A stretch of 64,000 nucleotides of DNA from Bradyrhizobium cajani (lineage in GTDB: Bacteria; Pseudomonadota; Alphaproteobacteria; Rhizobiales; Xanthobacteraceae), in assembly GCF_009759665.1 (NCBI RefSeq), contig NZ_WQNE01000002.1, positions 1 through 64,000 of the forward strand, in the 5' to 3' direction. Positions within the stretch are counted from its first letter, which is position 1. Each line of letters starts with the position of its first letter. Both the position numbers and the translations under genes were made by a program. The notes beneath the pieces are model-generated. The model searched no databases, had not been told where the DNA came from, and saw only the letters and a program-made list of their open reading frames with translations. This document shows, piece after piece, positions 32,174 to 43,002 of this stretch.

Positions 32174-33277
32174 ATGAAGATCACCGATGTGCGGGCACAC
32201 CATATCCGCATCCCCTATGATGCCGGTGTTGCGAGCTTCCGCCAGGGCGCCTCCGCGATCACCGCGCTCGACATGGTGCTGGTCGAGGTCACGACCGATG
32301 CCGGGCTGACCGGCTGGGGCGATGCCTTCGCCTATGTCTGCCCGCGCACCACGCGCAGCGCCGTCGAGGAGATGATCGCGCCGCAGGCCCGCGGACTTCA
32401 GGTTCCCGGCGCGGACGGCATTCCAGCGGTCATGGAGCAGATCCAGCGCAATCTGCATCTGTTCGGCCGATACGGCATCACCATGTTCGCGATCTCCGGG
32501 CTCGACATCGCGCTGTGGGATCTTGCCGCGAAGGTCGAAGGCGTGCCGGTGCATCGCCTGCTCGGCGAGGTCAGGCGCATGGCCATCCCCGCCTATGCGA
32601 GCCTGCTGCGGATCGGCTCGCCCGACAACATCGCCGCCGAATGCAAGAAGGCGCTCGCGCTCGGCTACGGCGCGATCAAGCTGCACGAGACCACGGCGCC
32701 GGCGGTGTTTGCCGCGCGCGGGGCGATCGGCCCCGGCATTCCGCTGATGGTCGACATGAACTGCCCGCTGACCGGCGAGCAGGCGATCGCGTTCGCGAAG
32801 ACATGTCAGGATGCGCAGCCGATGTTCCTGGAGGAGCCGGTCTGGCCGCCGGAGGATTTTGCCGCGCTCGCCGACGTCCGCAGCAACGGCGGGCTGAATG
32901 TCGCCGCCGGCGAGAATGCCTGCACGGAATATCAATTCCGCCAGATGATGAACGCAGGCGCGGTGAGCCACGCCCAGCCGTCGGTGATCAAGGTCGGCGG
33001 CATCACGGAGTTTCTGAAGGTCGCGGCGCTCGCCGATCGGCTCGGCGTCAAGATCGTGCCGCACTCCCCCTATTTCGGCCCCGGCCTGCTGGCGACGCTG
33101 CATCTGCTGGCGCTGCGCGACGACGGGCTGGTCGAGATGTTCTACCTGAAGCGCGACGCATGCCTCTGGGGCGGCCGTGCCGATGTCGACGCCACCGGCC
33201 ATGTCGCGGTGCCAACGGGCGAAGGGCTCGGCTATGAGCCGGATCGCGGCGTGATGGAGCGATACCGCGTCACGTGA
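32174..33277 (+). CDS. Enolase-superfamily enzyme (mandelate racemase/muconate cycloisomerase type)
   Basis: The 367-residue enzyme has the capping domain (MKITDVRAHHIRIPYD) and a barrel with the metal ligands Asp in LMVDMN, Glu in FLEEPVWPPEDF and Glu in AGENACTEYQF. An active-site Lys lies in YGAIKLHET. The late PHSPYFGPGLLA segment often holds a His or Asp for catalysis. The family abstracts a proton alpha to a carboxylate, either racemising, eliminating water or cycloisomerising; the substrate is likely a sugar acid or aromatic acid. GGAGGAACCGCGTC precedes the ATG. Confidence 0.9.
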   Translation: MKITDVRAHHIRIPYDAGVASFRQGASAITALDMVLVEVTTDAGLTGWGDAFAYVCPRTTRSAVEEMIAPQARGLQVPGADGIPAVMEQIQRNLHLFGRYGITMFAISGLDIALWDLAAKVEGVPVHRLLGEVRRMAIPAYASLLRIGSPDNIAAECKKALALGYGAIKLHETTAPAVFAARGAIGPGIPLMVDMNCPLTGEQAIAFAKTCQDAQPMFLEEPVWPPEDFAALADVRSNGGLNVAAGENACTEYQFRQMMNAGAVSHAQPSVIKVGGITEFLKVAALADRLGVKIVPHSPYFGPGLLATLHLLALRDDGLVEMFYLKRDACLWGGRADVDATGHVAVPTGEGLGYEPDRGVMERYRVT

Positions 33278-33286
33278 CCGCTGCGC

Positions 33287-33640
33287 CTATTTCGTATCCT
33301 TCGGCGGCGGTGCGTCCTGCTTCTTCTTCAGATCGTCAGCCATCTTCGCCTGCGCGGCCTGGAGATCGCCGAGCGCCTTCTGCAAGCCGGCCACGCCGGT
33401 CCTCAGCGCGTCGATCTGACGATTGGCGGCGTCCAGCTTCTGCTGATGATCGAGCGTGAGCTTGGTGATGGTCTTCTGAAGGAAATCGATATTGCTCTGA
33501 AGACAGCTCGTGCGCCGCTCCATCGTCTTCTCGACAGTGCAGATCTCGATGCCGGGCACGTCCTGCGCGTGGACCGGCGCAATCGCCAGTGTGGCGAGCA
33601 GCAACATCGCGAAACAAACGCCGGCGCTTCGAAGCGGCAT
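33287..33640 (-). CDS. Exported coiled-coil protein
   Basis: The 117-residue product has a signal peptide (CFAMLLLATLAIAPVHA) and two cysteines (IEICTVEK and TSCLQS). A long heptad-like region runs from about residue 50 to 105 (LQKTITKLTLDHQQKLDAAN) and the tail is proline/lysine-rich. It is likely periplasmic and oligomeric. GAGGAACC precedes the ATG at 33640; a longer frame upstream is unsupported. Function is unknown. It is convergent with the enolase-superfamily gene. Confidence 0.72.
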   Translation of the reverse strand: MPLRSAGVCFAMLLLATLAIAPVHAQDVPGIEICTVEKTMERRTSCLQSNIDFLQKTITKLTLDHQQKLDAANRQIDALRTGVAGLQKALGDLQAAQAKMADDLKKKQDAPPPKDTK

Positions 33641-33823
33641 GCAGGTTCCTCGTCGATTGATCACGGCAATGTGCGCTGTTTGGGCGGAGCCGCGTGAAGC
33701 TACCACACTCGTACCGCATTCTGGCGTTGAGCTTGCGCCGTTCCCTGGACGGGGAACGATGATCTGCACGCGAGGGGAAAGTGGGCGCTCCTTCCGCGGC
33801 TTTGTTTAGGGGAGATTTTTGGA

Positions 33824-34048
33824 ATGGCAACGCGCGAAAGACGACTGGCAGAATTCGATGGCGCCGGAGAACCACCGCCTGGCCTGCCACTCGAAGTGCT
33901 GTGCGAGGATCACAGCGGAACGTATCAGCTGCCATTCGCCTGCCGCTACGTCGAGGGACGCTGGCAAAACCACGAAGCCGGCATTGCGGTTGAAGCGACC
34001 GTCATTGGCTGGCGCCTGCCGCGGGTGAAGCACTCGGGCGTGGCCTGA
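33824..34048 (+). CDS. Small protein of unknown function
   Basis: The 74-residue product has no signal peptide or hydrophobic segment. ALWAYS-aromatic and charged residues (CRYVEGRWQNHEAG, VIGWRLPRV) hint at a small beta-rich fold. GGGGAGATTTTTGGA precedes the ATG, giving reasonable translation initiation. I cannot identify a family, and coding status rests on the ribosome site and the intact frame. Confidence 0.55.
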   Translation: MATRERRLAEFDGAGEPPPGLPLEVLCEDHSGTYQLPFACRYVEGRWQNHEAGIAVEATVIGWRLPRVKHSGVA

Positions 34049-34328
34049 AGGCAGCTTCTGTTCCAAAATGCAACGGGGCCGCGCTCCGCCTTAACCTTCG
34101 GAACGCGGCCCGAACGAATCGCGTCCGAATCAGCCGTGAGGCCTCGTACGCACCTGTTCACGGCTAGATGTCGGTGCGAGCCTGCTATCGCGCACAATAT
34201 CTGTGCGGCACGCGGTTCGGCGTCCGCCCGTCGGGGTCGCCAAAGGTTAATTGCGGCAATGGCATAGAGGTCGGCCAGGACACGGACGACCTTCGCCCCC
34301 GAAACAGGCAGGGCAACGCGGGGCCTGC

Positions 34329-34985
34329 CTAATATTCGACCTCGAGCTCCTCGATCTCGGCCGGCTCGTCCTTCGCCGCCGCGATCCATTCCTGCATCTC
34401 GGGCATGGCCATGATGGTATCGGCGTAGGTCTTCAGGCGGGGCTCGAGCTTGACGTCGTAGGTCACGAAGCGCGTCACCACGGGGGCGTACATTGCATCC
34501 GCCATGGTGCGCCGCTCGCCGAACAGGAAGGGGCCGCCGGATTTCTCCAGGCAGTCGCGCCAGATGAACCAGACGCGATCGATGTCGGCCTGCGCGCGCG
34601 ACCAGATCTTGAAGCCGGGGAAATGTCCCTTGAGGTTGACCGGCAGCGAGGCGCGCAGCGTGGTGAAGCCGGAATGGATTTCGCCGCAGATCGAGCGGCA
34701 ATGGGCGCGCTGGATGCGGTCAGTCGGCAACAGCCCGGCGTCCGGCATCACCTCGTTGAGATATTCGGCGATCGCCAGCGTATCCCAGACCACGGCACCG
34801 TCGTGGCGCAGGCACGGCACCAGGATCGAGGACGACAGCAGCAGGATCTCCGCGCGCGCGGAAGGATCGTCCGGTGCGGTCACGATCTCCTCGAAATCGA
34901 GCCCGGAAAATTTCGTCAGCAGCCAGCCACGCAGCGACCAGGACGAGTAGTTCTTGCTGCTGATGGTCAGTGTCGCCTTCGCCAT
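34329..34985 (-). CDS. Glutathione S-transferase family protein
   Basis: A 218-residue GST-fold protein. The N-terminus ATLTISSKNYSSWSLRGWLL carries a SSWSLRG motif in place of a classical Tyr/Cys active site, with Ser as candidate. The cis-proline loop is SILVPCLRHDG and VVWDTLAIAEYLNE is the glutathione-contact turn. This is the beta/zeta-like group seen in Proteobacteria with maleylacetoacetate-isomerase-type starts. It likely conjugates or isomerises a small electrophile; the substrate is unknown. The ATG at 34985 follows GGGAAGGGCC. Confidence 0.9.
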   Translation of the reverse strand: MAKATLTISSKNYSSWSLRGWLLTKFSGLDFEEIVTAPDDPSARAEILLLSSSILVPCLRHDGAVVWDTLAIAEYLNEVMPDAGLLPTDRIQRAHCRSICGEIHSGFTTLRASLPVNLKGHFPGFKIWSRAQADIDRVWFIWRDCLEKSGGPFLFGERRTMADAMYAPVVTRFVTYDVKLEPRLKTYADTIMAMPEMQEWIAAAKDEPAEIEELEVEY

Positions 34986-35154
34986 GTGGCCCTTCCCTCG
35001 CGCCCACTACCGACACCCCGCCCGGCCTGCGGGCGTGCCCGTCACCCGTGCTTCCCGCGAGATTAGCAGCAAGCGACGTGCCAATCTTGCGCGCGTTCGA
35101 CTCCCGTCTGGCTTCGATATTGCATGGCCGTGCGAGACGGGTGGGCATTTCAGT

Positions 35155-36378
35155 ATGATGTCAATGTATTATCAGGCCTTTCAGAACCATATGGACCTGA
35201 CGGCGCCGTGGCGGGCGGGCGCTTCGTCCGCGCTCAAATTCCTCCACTTGGTGCCGCAGGGCGTCTCGCACCAGGTCGTCGGCCGGCTGTCGGCGGCGCT
35301 GGAGCTGATCTCGCGTTCCACCCTCACTTACGACCGCCCAGCCTATGGCATCGACAGCGTCATGGTGGGCAACCGCGAGGTCGCCGTTCGTGAGGAGATC
35401 GCCTACGCGACGCCGTTCGGCTCGCTGCTGCACTTTCGGAAAGACAATGCGGGCGAGCAACCGCGCATGCTGCTGGTGGCGCCGATGTCCGGCCACTTCG
35501 CCACGCTTCTGCGCGGCACCGTGAAGACACTGCTCCAGGACCACGACGTCTACATCACCGACTGGCACAATCCGCGCGACATTCCCCGCAGCGAGGGCCG
35601 CTTCGGCCTGGACGACTACACCGAGCACCTCATCGACTTCCTCGGCCAGCTCGGCCCGCGCCCGCACATGGTCGCGATCTGCCAGCCGTCGGTGTCGGCG
35701 CTCGCGGCCGCCGCGATCATGTGCGAAGGCAATCATCCCTCGCGGCCGGCGACGTTGACGCTGATGGCCGGCCCGATCGACACGCGGATCCAGCCGACCA
35801 GGGTCAACGAGTTCGCCAAGAGCAGGCCGATCGACTGGTTCGAGAAGAACCTGATCAACTACGTGCCGGTGCAGTGCCGCGGCGCGCTGCGGAAGGTGTA
35901 TCCCGGTTTCGTGCAGCTCACCGCGTTCGTCTCGATGAATCTCGAACGCCACATCAAGCAGCATCTCGACCTCGCCAACCACATCGCCAAGGGCGAGAAG
36001 GACAAGGCCGCGACGATCAAGACCTTCTACGACGAATATTTCGCGGTGATGGACCTGCCCGCGGAGTTCTACATCGAGACCGTGCGCGACGTGTTCCAGG
36101 AGCATCTCTTGCCGCAGGGCAAGCTGATGCATCGCGGCCGCCCCGTGAACACCAAAGCCATCAGCCGCATGGGGCTGATGACGGTCGAGGGCGAGAAGGA
36201 CGACATCTGCTCGATCGGCCAGACCCTCGCGGCGCAGGACCTCTGCACCGGCGTGCGCGCCTATCGCCGCGTCCACCACATGCAGGCCGGCGTCGGCCAT
36301 TACGGCGTGTTCTCGGGCAAGCGCTGGAACAACGAGATCTATCCGCTGCTGCGCGATTTCGTGCACGTCAATTCGTGA
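35155..36378 (+). CDS. phaZ: Intracellular poly(3-hydroxybutyrate) depolymerase
   Basis: The 407-residue protein has no signal peptide and matches the intracellular PhaZ family. The N-terminus MYYQAFQNHMDLTAPWR is followed by the alpha/beta-hydrolase core. The nucleophile region AICQPSVSALAA has Cys176 where lipases have Ser, as in the R. eutropha-type PhaZ1, and a His lies late in RVHHMQAGVGHYGVFSG. It depolymerises stored PHB granules during carbon starvation. ATG 35155 or 35158 can start; a methionine at 35164 is also in frame. Confidence 0.93.
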   Translation: MMSMYYQAFQNHMDLTAPWRAGASSALKFLHLVPQGVSHQVVGRLSAALELISRSTLTYDRPAYGIDSVMVGNREVAVREEIAYATPFGSLLHFRKDNAGEQPRMLLVAPMSGHFATLLRGTVKTLLQDHDVYITDWHNPRDIPRSEGRFGLDDYTEHLIDFLGQLGPRPHMVAICQPSVSALAAAAIMCEGNHPSRPATLTLMAGPIDTRIQPTRVNEFAKSRPIDWFEKNLINYVPVQCRGALRKVYPGFVQLTAFVSMNLERHIKQHLDLANHIAKGEKDKAATIKTFYDEYFAVMDLPAEFYIETVRDVFQEHLLPQGKLMHRGRPVNTKAISRMGLMTVEGEKDDICSIGQTLAAQDLCTGVRAYRRVHHMQAGVGHYGVFSGKRWNNEIYPLLRDFVHVNS

Positions 36379-36413
36379 CCTCCCGAACGTCGCGCTGGAG
36401 AAGCGGCACGTGA

Positions 36414-39400
36414 CTACCCCACTCTCCTGAGCAGCTCCTTCGCTTCTTCGAATTCGGGAAGATTTCGCTCGGCACCGAATTCAGTGAGGAGAGGCGCGAG
36501 CAAATCAGATACCGCGCCTGCCCGGCCATTTTTCTTTCGCAGGCGTGCAAGTCCAAGGGCGCTGCGCAGCTCGAACGTCTTCGTCTGCTGGTGTCGCGCG
36601 ATTTCCAGGCCCCTGTTGAGAGTCTCTTCAGCCCTCGAATCGTCCGAAGGGGCACGACGCAACAGGAGTTCCCCCTGGGCACGATGCAGTTCGGCATCGA
36701 GCCAATGCTGGCCGGATTGCCCAGCCCATGCGATCAATTCACTCAGGATTTCCAATCCGGTCTCGAGCTGGCCCGCCTCTGCATCCGCCACGGCGACATG
36801 CATCCCCCAAAACGGTTCACAGAGGTAACAGTCATTCTCATGCAACAAGGTCCAGCCGCGACGCATTTCCATCAGTCCGTCCATTTGGACCCCGGCACGC
36901 CACCTGGCGAGGCCATTCAGATAGGTGCCGGCGGCCACATACAGCGGCATCGTATGGTCGCGCGCGAGGCCGAGCGCCAGGATGGTCTCCGTCTGCTGCA
37001 ACATGCCCCCGCATAACCCGTCGAACACGGCGCGATGAACGAGCGCGTTCGCCTGGGAAAGCGCCCGTTTTTCTCCCGAGGTACTCACCGCTTCGGCGGC
37101 GAGCCGGCGCGCGCGCGCAGTCTCACCGAGCGGCCAAAGCACCAGGGCAAGAAATCTCATGATCACGAACGGGAGGTCCAGCGCGGATGCCCGGAACGTT
37201 GCGGGATCCGGCTCGGCACCGTAGATCGCGAGTGCCTGCTCAAGATGCGTTCTCGCGTTCAAGTAATCGCCACCAAACCAGCAGGTCACCCCGCCCGTCC
37301 AATGTGCGACGACGGCGGCCACCGGTGAGAGCGGTTGCCGGTCAGCGGCGCCCATGATGGCATCCGCGAGCTCGCGCATCGGAGCGAGCTCGCCGTGCGT
37401 CAGGCAGGCGTTGAAGAGGCCCGAATGGACCGGCGCAAGTTCGACCGGATCATTGATGTCGGCCGCAAGCTGTCGGGCGCGCGTCCAGGCGGCCACCGTT
37501 TCGGGGGCACTGTGTCCGAGGCTGCCGCGCAGCGCGCGGCCATATGCGATTTGAAGATGAAGCCGGCTCATCGTTCGGCCGGGCTGATCGAGCAGCTCAT
37601 CGGCCATGGCAACCGCCTTGCCGAAATGAGCGATCGCCTCGGAATAGGCCGAGCGTTTCAGTGCCTGCTGGCCCGCCTTGCGCCACCAGTCGAGGGCGAC
37701 CTCTTTCAGCCCGGCCTCGGTGAAGTGATGCGCCAGAATTTCCGGCTCAGTCTCGGCGACGGCCGCAAACTTTTCGCGCAGGACATCGCCGATGCGCGTG
37801 TGAAGCACCTGCCGCTTGCTCTTAAGCAGGCTCTCATAGGCCGCTTCCTGAACCAGAGCGTGCTTGAAGCTATAGTTTGCTTCGGGCGGTGTCCCACGAC
37901 ACAACAGCAGTCCGGCCTCTTCGAGCTGCCCGAGCGCAGCGCTCAGCGTCCGGTCATCGCGTCCCGCCACATATCTCAGCAGCGCATATGAGAAGTCGCG
38001 GCCGATGGCGGCCCCTATCTGCGCCACCTCCTTGACCGGGGCCAGCCGGTCGAGCCGCGCCATCAGCGAATCCTGCAGTGTCGCGGGAATCGCGAGCGGC
38101 GGCAGCGGACTATCGAGGCGATAGCGCCCGGAATCTTCGACGAGCAGCCCGGACTCCAGCACCATTTTGGTCAGTTCCTCGACGAATAGCGGGACGCCGT
38201 CCGTCTTGTCGATGATCTGCTGCATCATCTGGCGCGGCAGCTGGCGACCAACGGTCACCTGCTCGACCAGCGCGCGCGTGTCCTGCCGGTCGAGCCGGTC
38301 AAGCCGCAACAGGCTGACGTTGGCAAGCCCCAACCAGGATGGCTCAAACTCCGGCCGGGATGTCAGGAGCACGAGAATTGGCAGTCCCCTGATCCGGTCG
38401 ATCCCGAGATCGAACAGTTCAAGTGTCGTGGCGTCGGCCCAATGCATATCTTCGCAGACAATCAGCAGGGGCTGCTCTCGCGCCAGCCCCTCGAGCTGAT
38501 CGAGCAGGGCGGCGAATGTCTGTCGCCGCTGCTGCGCCGGACTCAAACCGAGCGGCGGACAATGGTCGCCGGCTGGAATCGAAAGGAGAGCCGCAATGAG
38601 CGGCGTCGCTTGGGCGACCTGCTGTGTTCCGAGAGCCAGCATCGCCTCGAGCTTCTCGAACTTTTGCCCCGGCGTGTCGTGCGAGCAGATGCCGGCGGCG
38701 CGCTCGAGCTGCGCGACAAAGGGATGAAGCGCACTGTTCGTATGGTAGGGCGAACACTGATACCGCACCCGGCGGTGCGTCCCCAGAGCAGGGCTTTCCG
38801 ACAGCGTTGCGACCATGCGCGACTTGCCGATACCCGCCTCGCCGGAAATCAACACCATCTGGCCTCGCCCCTGCCATGCCAGCTGCTGGCGCGACAGCAC
38901 GAATTCAATCTCGTCCTTGCGGCCAACAAAACCGATCGAGCGTGCCGCGCGGACCGCCTCGAAGCGACTCTCCGATGCGATTGCCCCCTCGACCGCCCAG
39001 ACCGCGATGGGTTCGGAGATCCCCTTGACCTCGCGGCGGCCGAGATTGCGAAAAGTGAAAAGGTCGCCCAGCAACCGGCGCGTCGAGGAGGCAACGACGA
39101 CCACTCCGGGTTCGGCGAGGCTCTGGAGCCGGGCCGCAAGGTTGAGCGTGTCGCCGACGGTTGCGTGCTCCTCCAAAGCATTTCCACTGATGAGGTCGCC
39201 GACCACCACGAGCCCGGTCGCGATTGCGATCCGCAGTTCAAAGCTTTCGTCGGTGCCTGTCTTAAGCCGCCTGATCGCGGAGATACTGTCGAGGCCCGCT
39301 CGCACTGCGCGCTCCGCGTCATCTTCGTGGGCGCGCGGATAGCCGAAATAGACGAGTATTCCGTCACCGACGAATCTGGCTATGCTGCCGTCATATGCAG

Positions 39401-39743
39401 CAACCACGCTCGCGCAAGCGGCGCGGTAGGCCCGGATCACCTCCCACATTTCCTCGGGATCGAGACGCGCCGAGAGCGCGGTCGAGCCGACCAGATCGCA
39501 AAACATGACGGTGAGGTGGCGCCGCTCGGCATCGTGAGGAGGAGCCGGCGACGCGATCAACGCGGCTGGATCCAGTTCGGCAATGGCCCGCAGCATCTTA
39601 CGGCGATGGCCGAGCAGGACGCCGAGCTTATCGAAATCCTCGTCCATCAATTCGGGAAGGACGCCAAGGTCGATCCCATTTTGAGCAAAACGCTCCGCGT
39701 ATTGCCCAAGCTCTAGCTTCTCGAGCCATTCCGCGATCTGCAT
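36414..39743 (-). CDS. SAM-domain adenylate/guanylate cyclase fused to STAND-type ATPase and TPR-like region
   Basis: The protein is about 1109 residues. Residues 1-60 form a SAM domain (QIAEWLEKLELGQYAERFAQ). Residues ~75-250 are a class III nucleotide cyclase with both metal Asp residues (FCDLVGST and FVGDGILVYFG) and the VGDTLNLAARLQS transition-state motif, so it should be active. An AAA/STAND domain follows (Walker A GEAGIGKS near residue 307, DMHWADATTLELFD), then a helical TPR-like C-terminus. Such proteins are multiplied in Bradyrhizobium. ATG 39743 has GGAG close upstream; GTG 39752 is the alternative. Confidence 0.92.
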   Translation of the reverse strand: MQIAEWLEKLELGQYAERFAQNGIDLGVLPELMDEDFDKLGVLLGHRRKMLRAIAELDPAALIASPAPPHDAERRHLTVMFCDLVGSTALSARLDPEEMWEVIRAYRAACASVVAAYDGSIARFVGDGILVYFGYPRAHEDDAERAVRAGLDSISAIRRLKTGTDESFELRIAIATGLVVVGDLISGNALEEHATVGDTLNLAARLQSLAEPGVVVVASSTRRLLGDLFTFRNLGRREVKGISEPIAVWAVEGAIASESRFEAVRAARSIGFVGRKDEIEFVLSRQQLAWQGRGQMVLISGEAGIGKSRMVATLSESPALGTHRRVRYQCSPYHTNSALHPFVAQLERAAGICSHDTPGQKFEKLEAMLALGTQQVAQATPLIAALLSIPAGDHCPPLGLSPAQQRRQTFAALLDQLEGLAREQPLLIVCEDMHWADATTLELFDLGIDRIRGLPILVLLTSRPEFEPSWLGLANVSLLRLDRLDRQDTRALVEQVTVGRQLPRQMMQQIIDKTDGVPLFVEELTKMVLESGLLVEDSGRYRLDSPLPPLAIPATLQDSLMARLDRLAPVKEVAQIGAAIGRDFSYALLRYVAGRDDRTLSAALGQLEEAGLLLCRGTPPEANYSFKHALVQEAAYESLLKSKRQVLHTRIGDVLREKFAAVAETEPEILAHHFTEAGLKEVALDWWRKAGQQALKRSAYSEAIAHFGKAVAMADELLDQPGRTMSRLHLQIAYGRALRGSLGHSAPETVAAWTRARQLAADINDPVELAPVHSGLFNACLTHGELAPMRELADAIMGAADRQPLSPVAAVVAHWTGGVTCWFGGDYLNARTHLEQALAIYGAEPDPATFRASALDLPFVIMRFLALVLWPLGETARARRLAAEAVSTSGEKRALSQANALVHRAVFDGLCGGMLQQTETILALGLARDHTMPLYVAAGTYLNGLARWRAGVQMDGLMEMRRGWTLLHENDCYLCEPFWGMHVAVADAEAGQLETGLEILSELIAWAGQSGQHWLDAELHRAQGELLLRRAPSDDSRAEETLNRGLEIARHQQTKTFELRSALGLARLRKKNGRAGAVSDLLAPLLTEFGAERNLPEFEEAKELLRRVG

Positions 39744-40061
39744 TGGCTCCACCGGTCGTGTGGTTGGCGGTTAGCAGAATTGGACCACGGCGTGTAAACG
39801 ATATCCCAACATGACCACGATGGCACGTCTTGTTTGGTCCGCGATGATTTCGGTTGCTCAATACCTACAGCGATTCCAAGCGGAAATGTCGCTCGGTGCG
39901 AACGGCCCGTTGCCAAAAGCTCCAGCGCGCATGACCCTGGACGACAACAAGTTGCGATGAACCGTCAGCCACTCGTTTTCGGACTGAAGACGAATCCAAA
40001 ACTGCGGATTGTGCTCGCGTCACTGCGCCATGCGGACGTGTTTCGGCGAGCACCGCTCGCT
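39744..40061. other. Gene-free spacer, start of an atypical patch
   Basis: No supported gene. The sequence is less GC-rich than its surroundings. AATCCAAAACTGCG (39993-40006) is repeated exactly at 40716-40729, with partial similarity on either side, so the two sites may be remnants of one duplicated element. Confidence 0.4.
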
Positions 40062-40574
40062 TCATTCCTTGTCCACGGGTACCTGGCAGTTGCGAGCGAT
40101 CGTTCCCGCAGCAACCTGAAGCGAAGAACCAACCACCCAACAGCCGGCAACAAAGCCTATCAGCCCATTGGGCAGGTTCTGATCAAGGACAAGGATACTG
40201 ACAGACAGAGTTGCAGCCATCGCAGCGACGAACGTCCCGGCCGCACTCATGAGCTCAGCCGCATCGAGACCATTCCATTCCTCCGAGACGCCCAAGATCG
40301 ACTTTCGAGCAACACTGCGAGACAAATCAATTCCGACATAGTAGCTCACAGCTCCGTAGAGCACCGTGAGCAGCACGATCCAGCCGCTTTCAAACAGCCC
40401 TCTCTGACGCACTAACGTCGCGCCTACATAGAGGCCGCAGGAGGCCCCAACGGCCGCGAGCCCAATTCTTTCAAGAAGATGGGCCGATTTGATCAGGCTG
40501 GAACGAGCGATCCGGAAATTGCCGGTGCGCTTCGTTACGGAAATTGCGGTGGAGACTGCATTATTGATCTTCAT
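40062..40574 (-). CDS. Multi-pass membrane protein of unknown function
   Basis: The 170-residue product has about four hydrophobic segments (IGLAAVGASCGLYVGATLV, WIVLLTVLYGAVSYYVGI, LMSAAGTFVAAMAATLSVSILVL, IGFVAGCWVVGSSLQVAAG) and a basic N-terminus. AGGAGGAGTCCTCC precedes the ATG at 40574, giving strong start support. No family is recognised. It is the only gene in the 1.2-kb atypical patch and may be an accessory gene acquired separately. Confidence 0.6.
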   Translation of the reverse strand: MKINNAVSTAISVTKRTGNFRIARSSLIKSAHLLERIGLAAVGASCGLYVGATLVRQRGLFESGWIVLLTVLYGAVSYYVGIDLSRSVARKSILGVSEEWNGLDAAELMSAAGTFVAAMAATLSVSILVLDQNLPNGLIGFVAGCWVVGSSLQVAAGTIARNCQVPVDKE

Positions 40575-40941
40575 TGGAGGACTCCTCCTAAACAAAGTCT
40601 ACCGGTCGACCCCGAATAGAGGCTGCGTCGCTGGCGCGACTTCCCGCTGTCCAAAATTCCAATTTCTGAAGGATCTGTTGATGGCGCTGGCCCGCTCGTG
40701 AGCAAGACGAGAGCCAATCCAAAACTGCGAGCACTCTGCTTCGCAGGTACTGCATCTCACCCGTCTCTGCGCGTTAGCTGCGGGTGGGGGCAATTTCTTG
40801 CTGGGAGTGGTAACTCGAAAAGAGACCGAGGGACTATGAGACGGTTCACATACCGCAGTTCCATGTCACTTCGGCAGTCACAACATCCGGAGGACGATTC
40901 TGCGTTGCCGCGATACGCGAGCGCAGCGGGGAGTTGCCGCG
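40575..40941. other. 367-bp gene-free spacer
   Basis: No convincing open frame. It contains the second AATCCAAAACTGCG copy (40716-40729). It separates the membrane protein from the 3' end of the transporter ATPase gene. Confidence 0.4.
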
Positions 40942-42801
<1,860 letters not shown>

Positions 42802-42835
42802 GCGGAGCTCCTAACGCCTGCTGCGGAGAAAGTGC

Positions 42836-42957
42836 GCCCCCTCCCCCGCGTGCGGGGGAGGGTTGGGGAGAGGGTGTCTCCGCAATGAAGAACCCCCAAG
42901 AGGAAAGAGCCCTCACCCGCGCCTTTGGCGCGACCTCTCCCGCAAGCGGGAGAGGTG
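42836..42957. repeat. Palindromic repeat (CTCCCCCGCGTGCGGGGGAG / CTCTCCCGCAAGCGGGAGAG)
   Basis: Two hairpins flank a GGAGAGGGT...ACCCTCACCC-like centre. The element lies inside the transporter gene run, between the ATPase and the ghrA-like gene, and could reduce expression of the ATPase relative to the upstream genes. Confidence 0.8.
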
Positions 42958-43002
42958 AAGCACGCCCGTGGCTGCACCGATATTCCCATCGCCATCACAC
43001 CC

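Noticed and set aside
33651..33668. TTGATCACGGCAAT near the coiled-coil gene, considered as a FixK/FNR half-site
   Set aside because: Only one arm matches; the second arm lacks TCAA.
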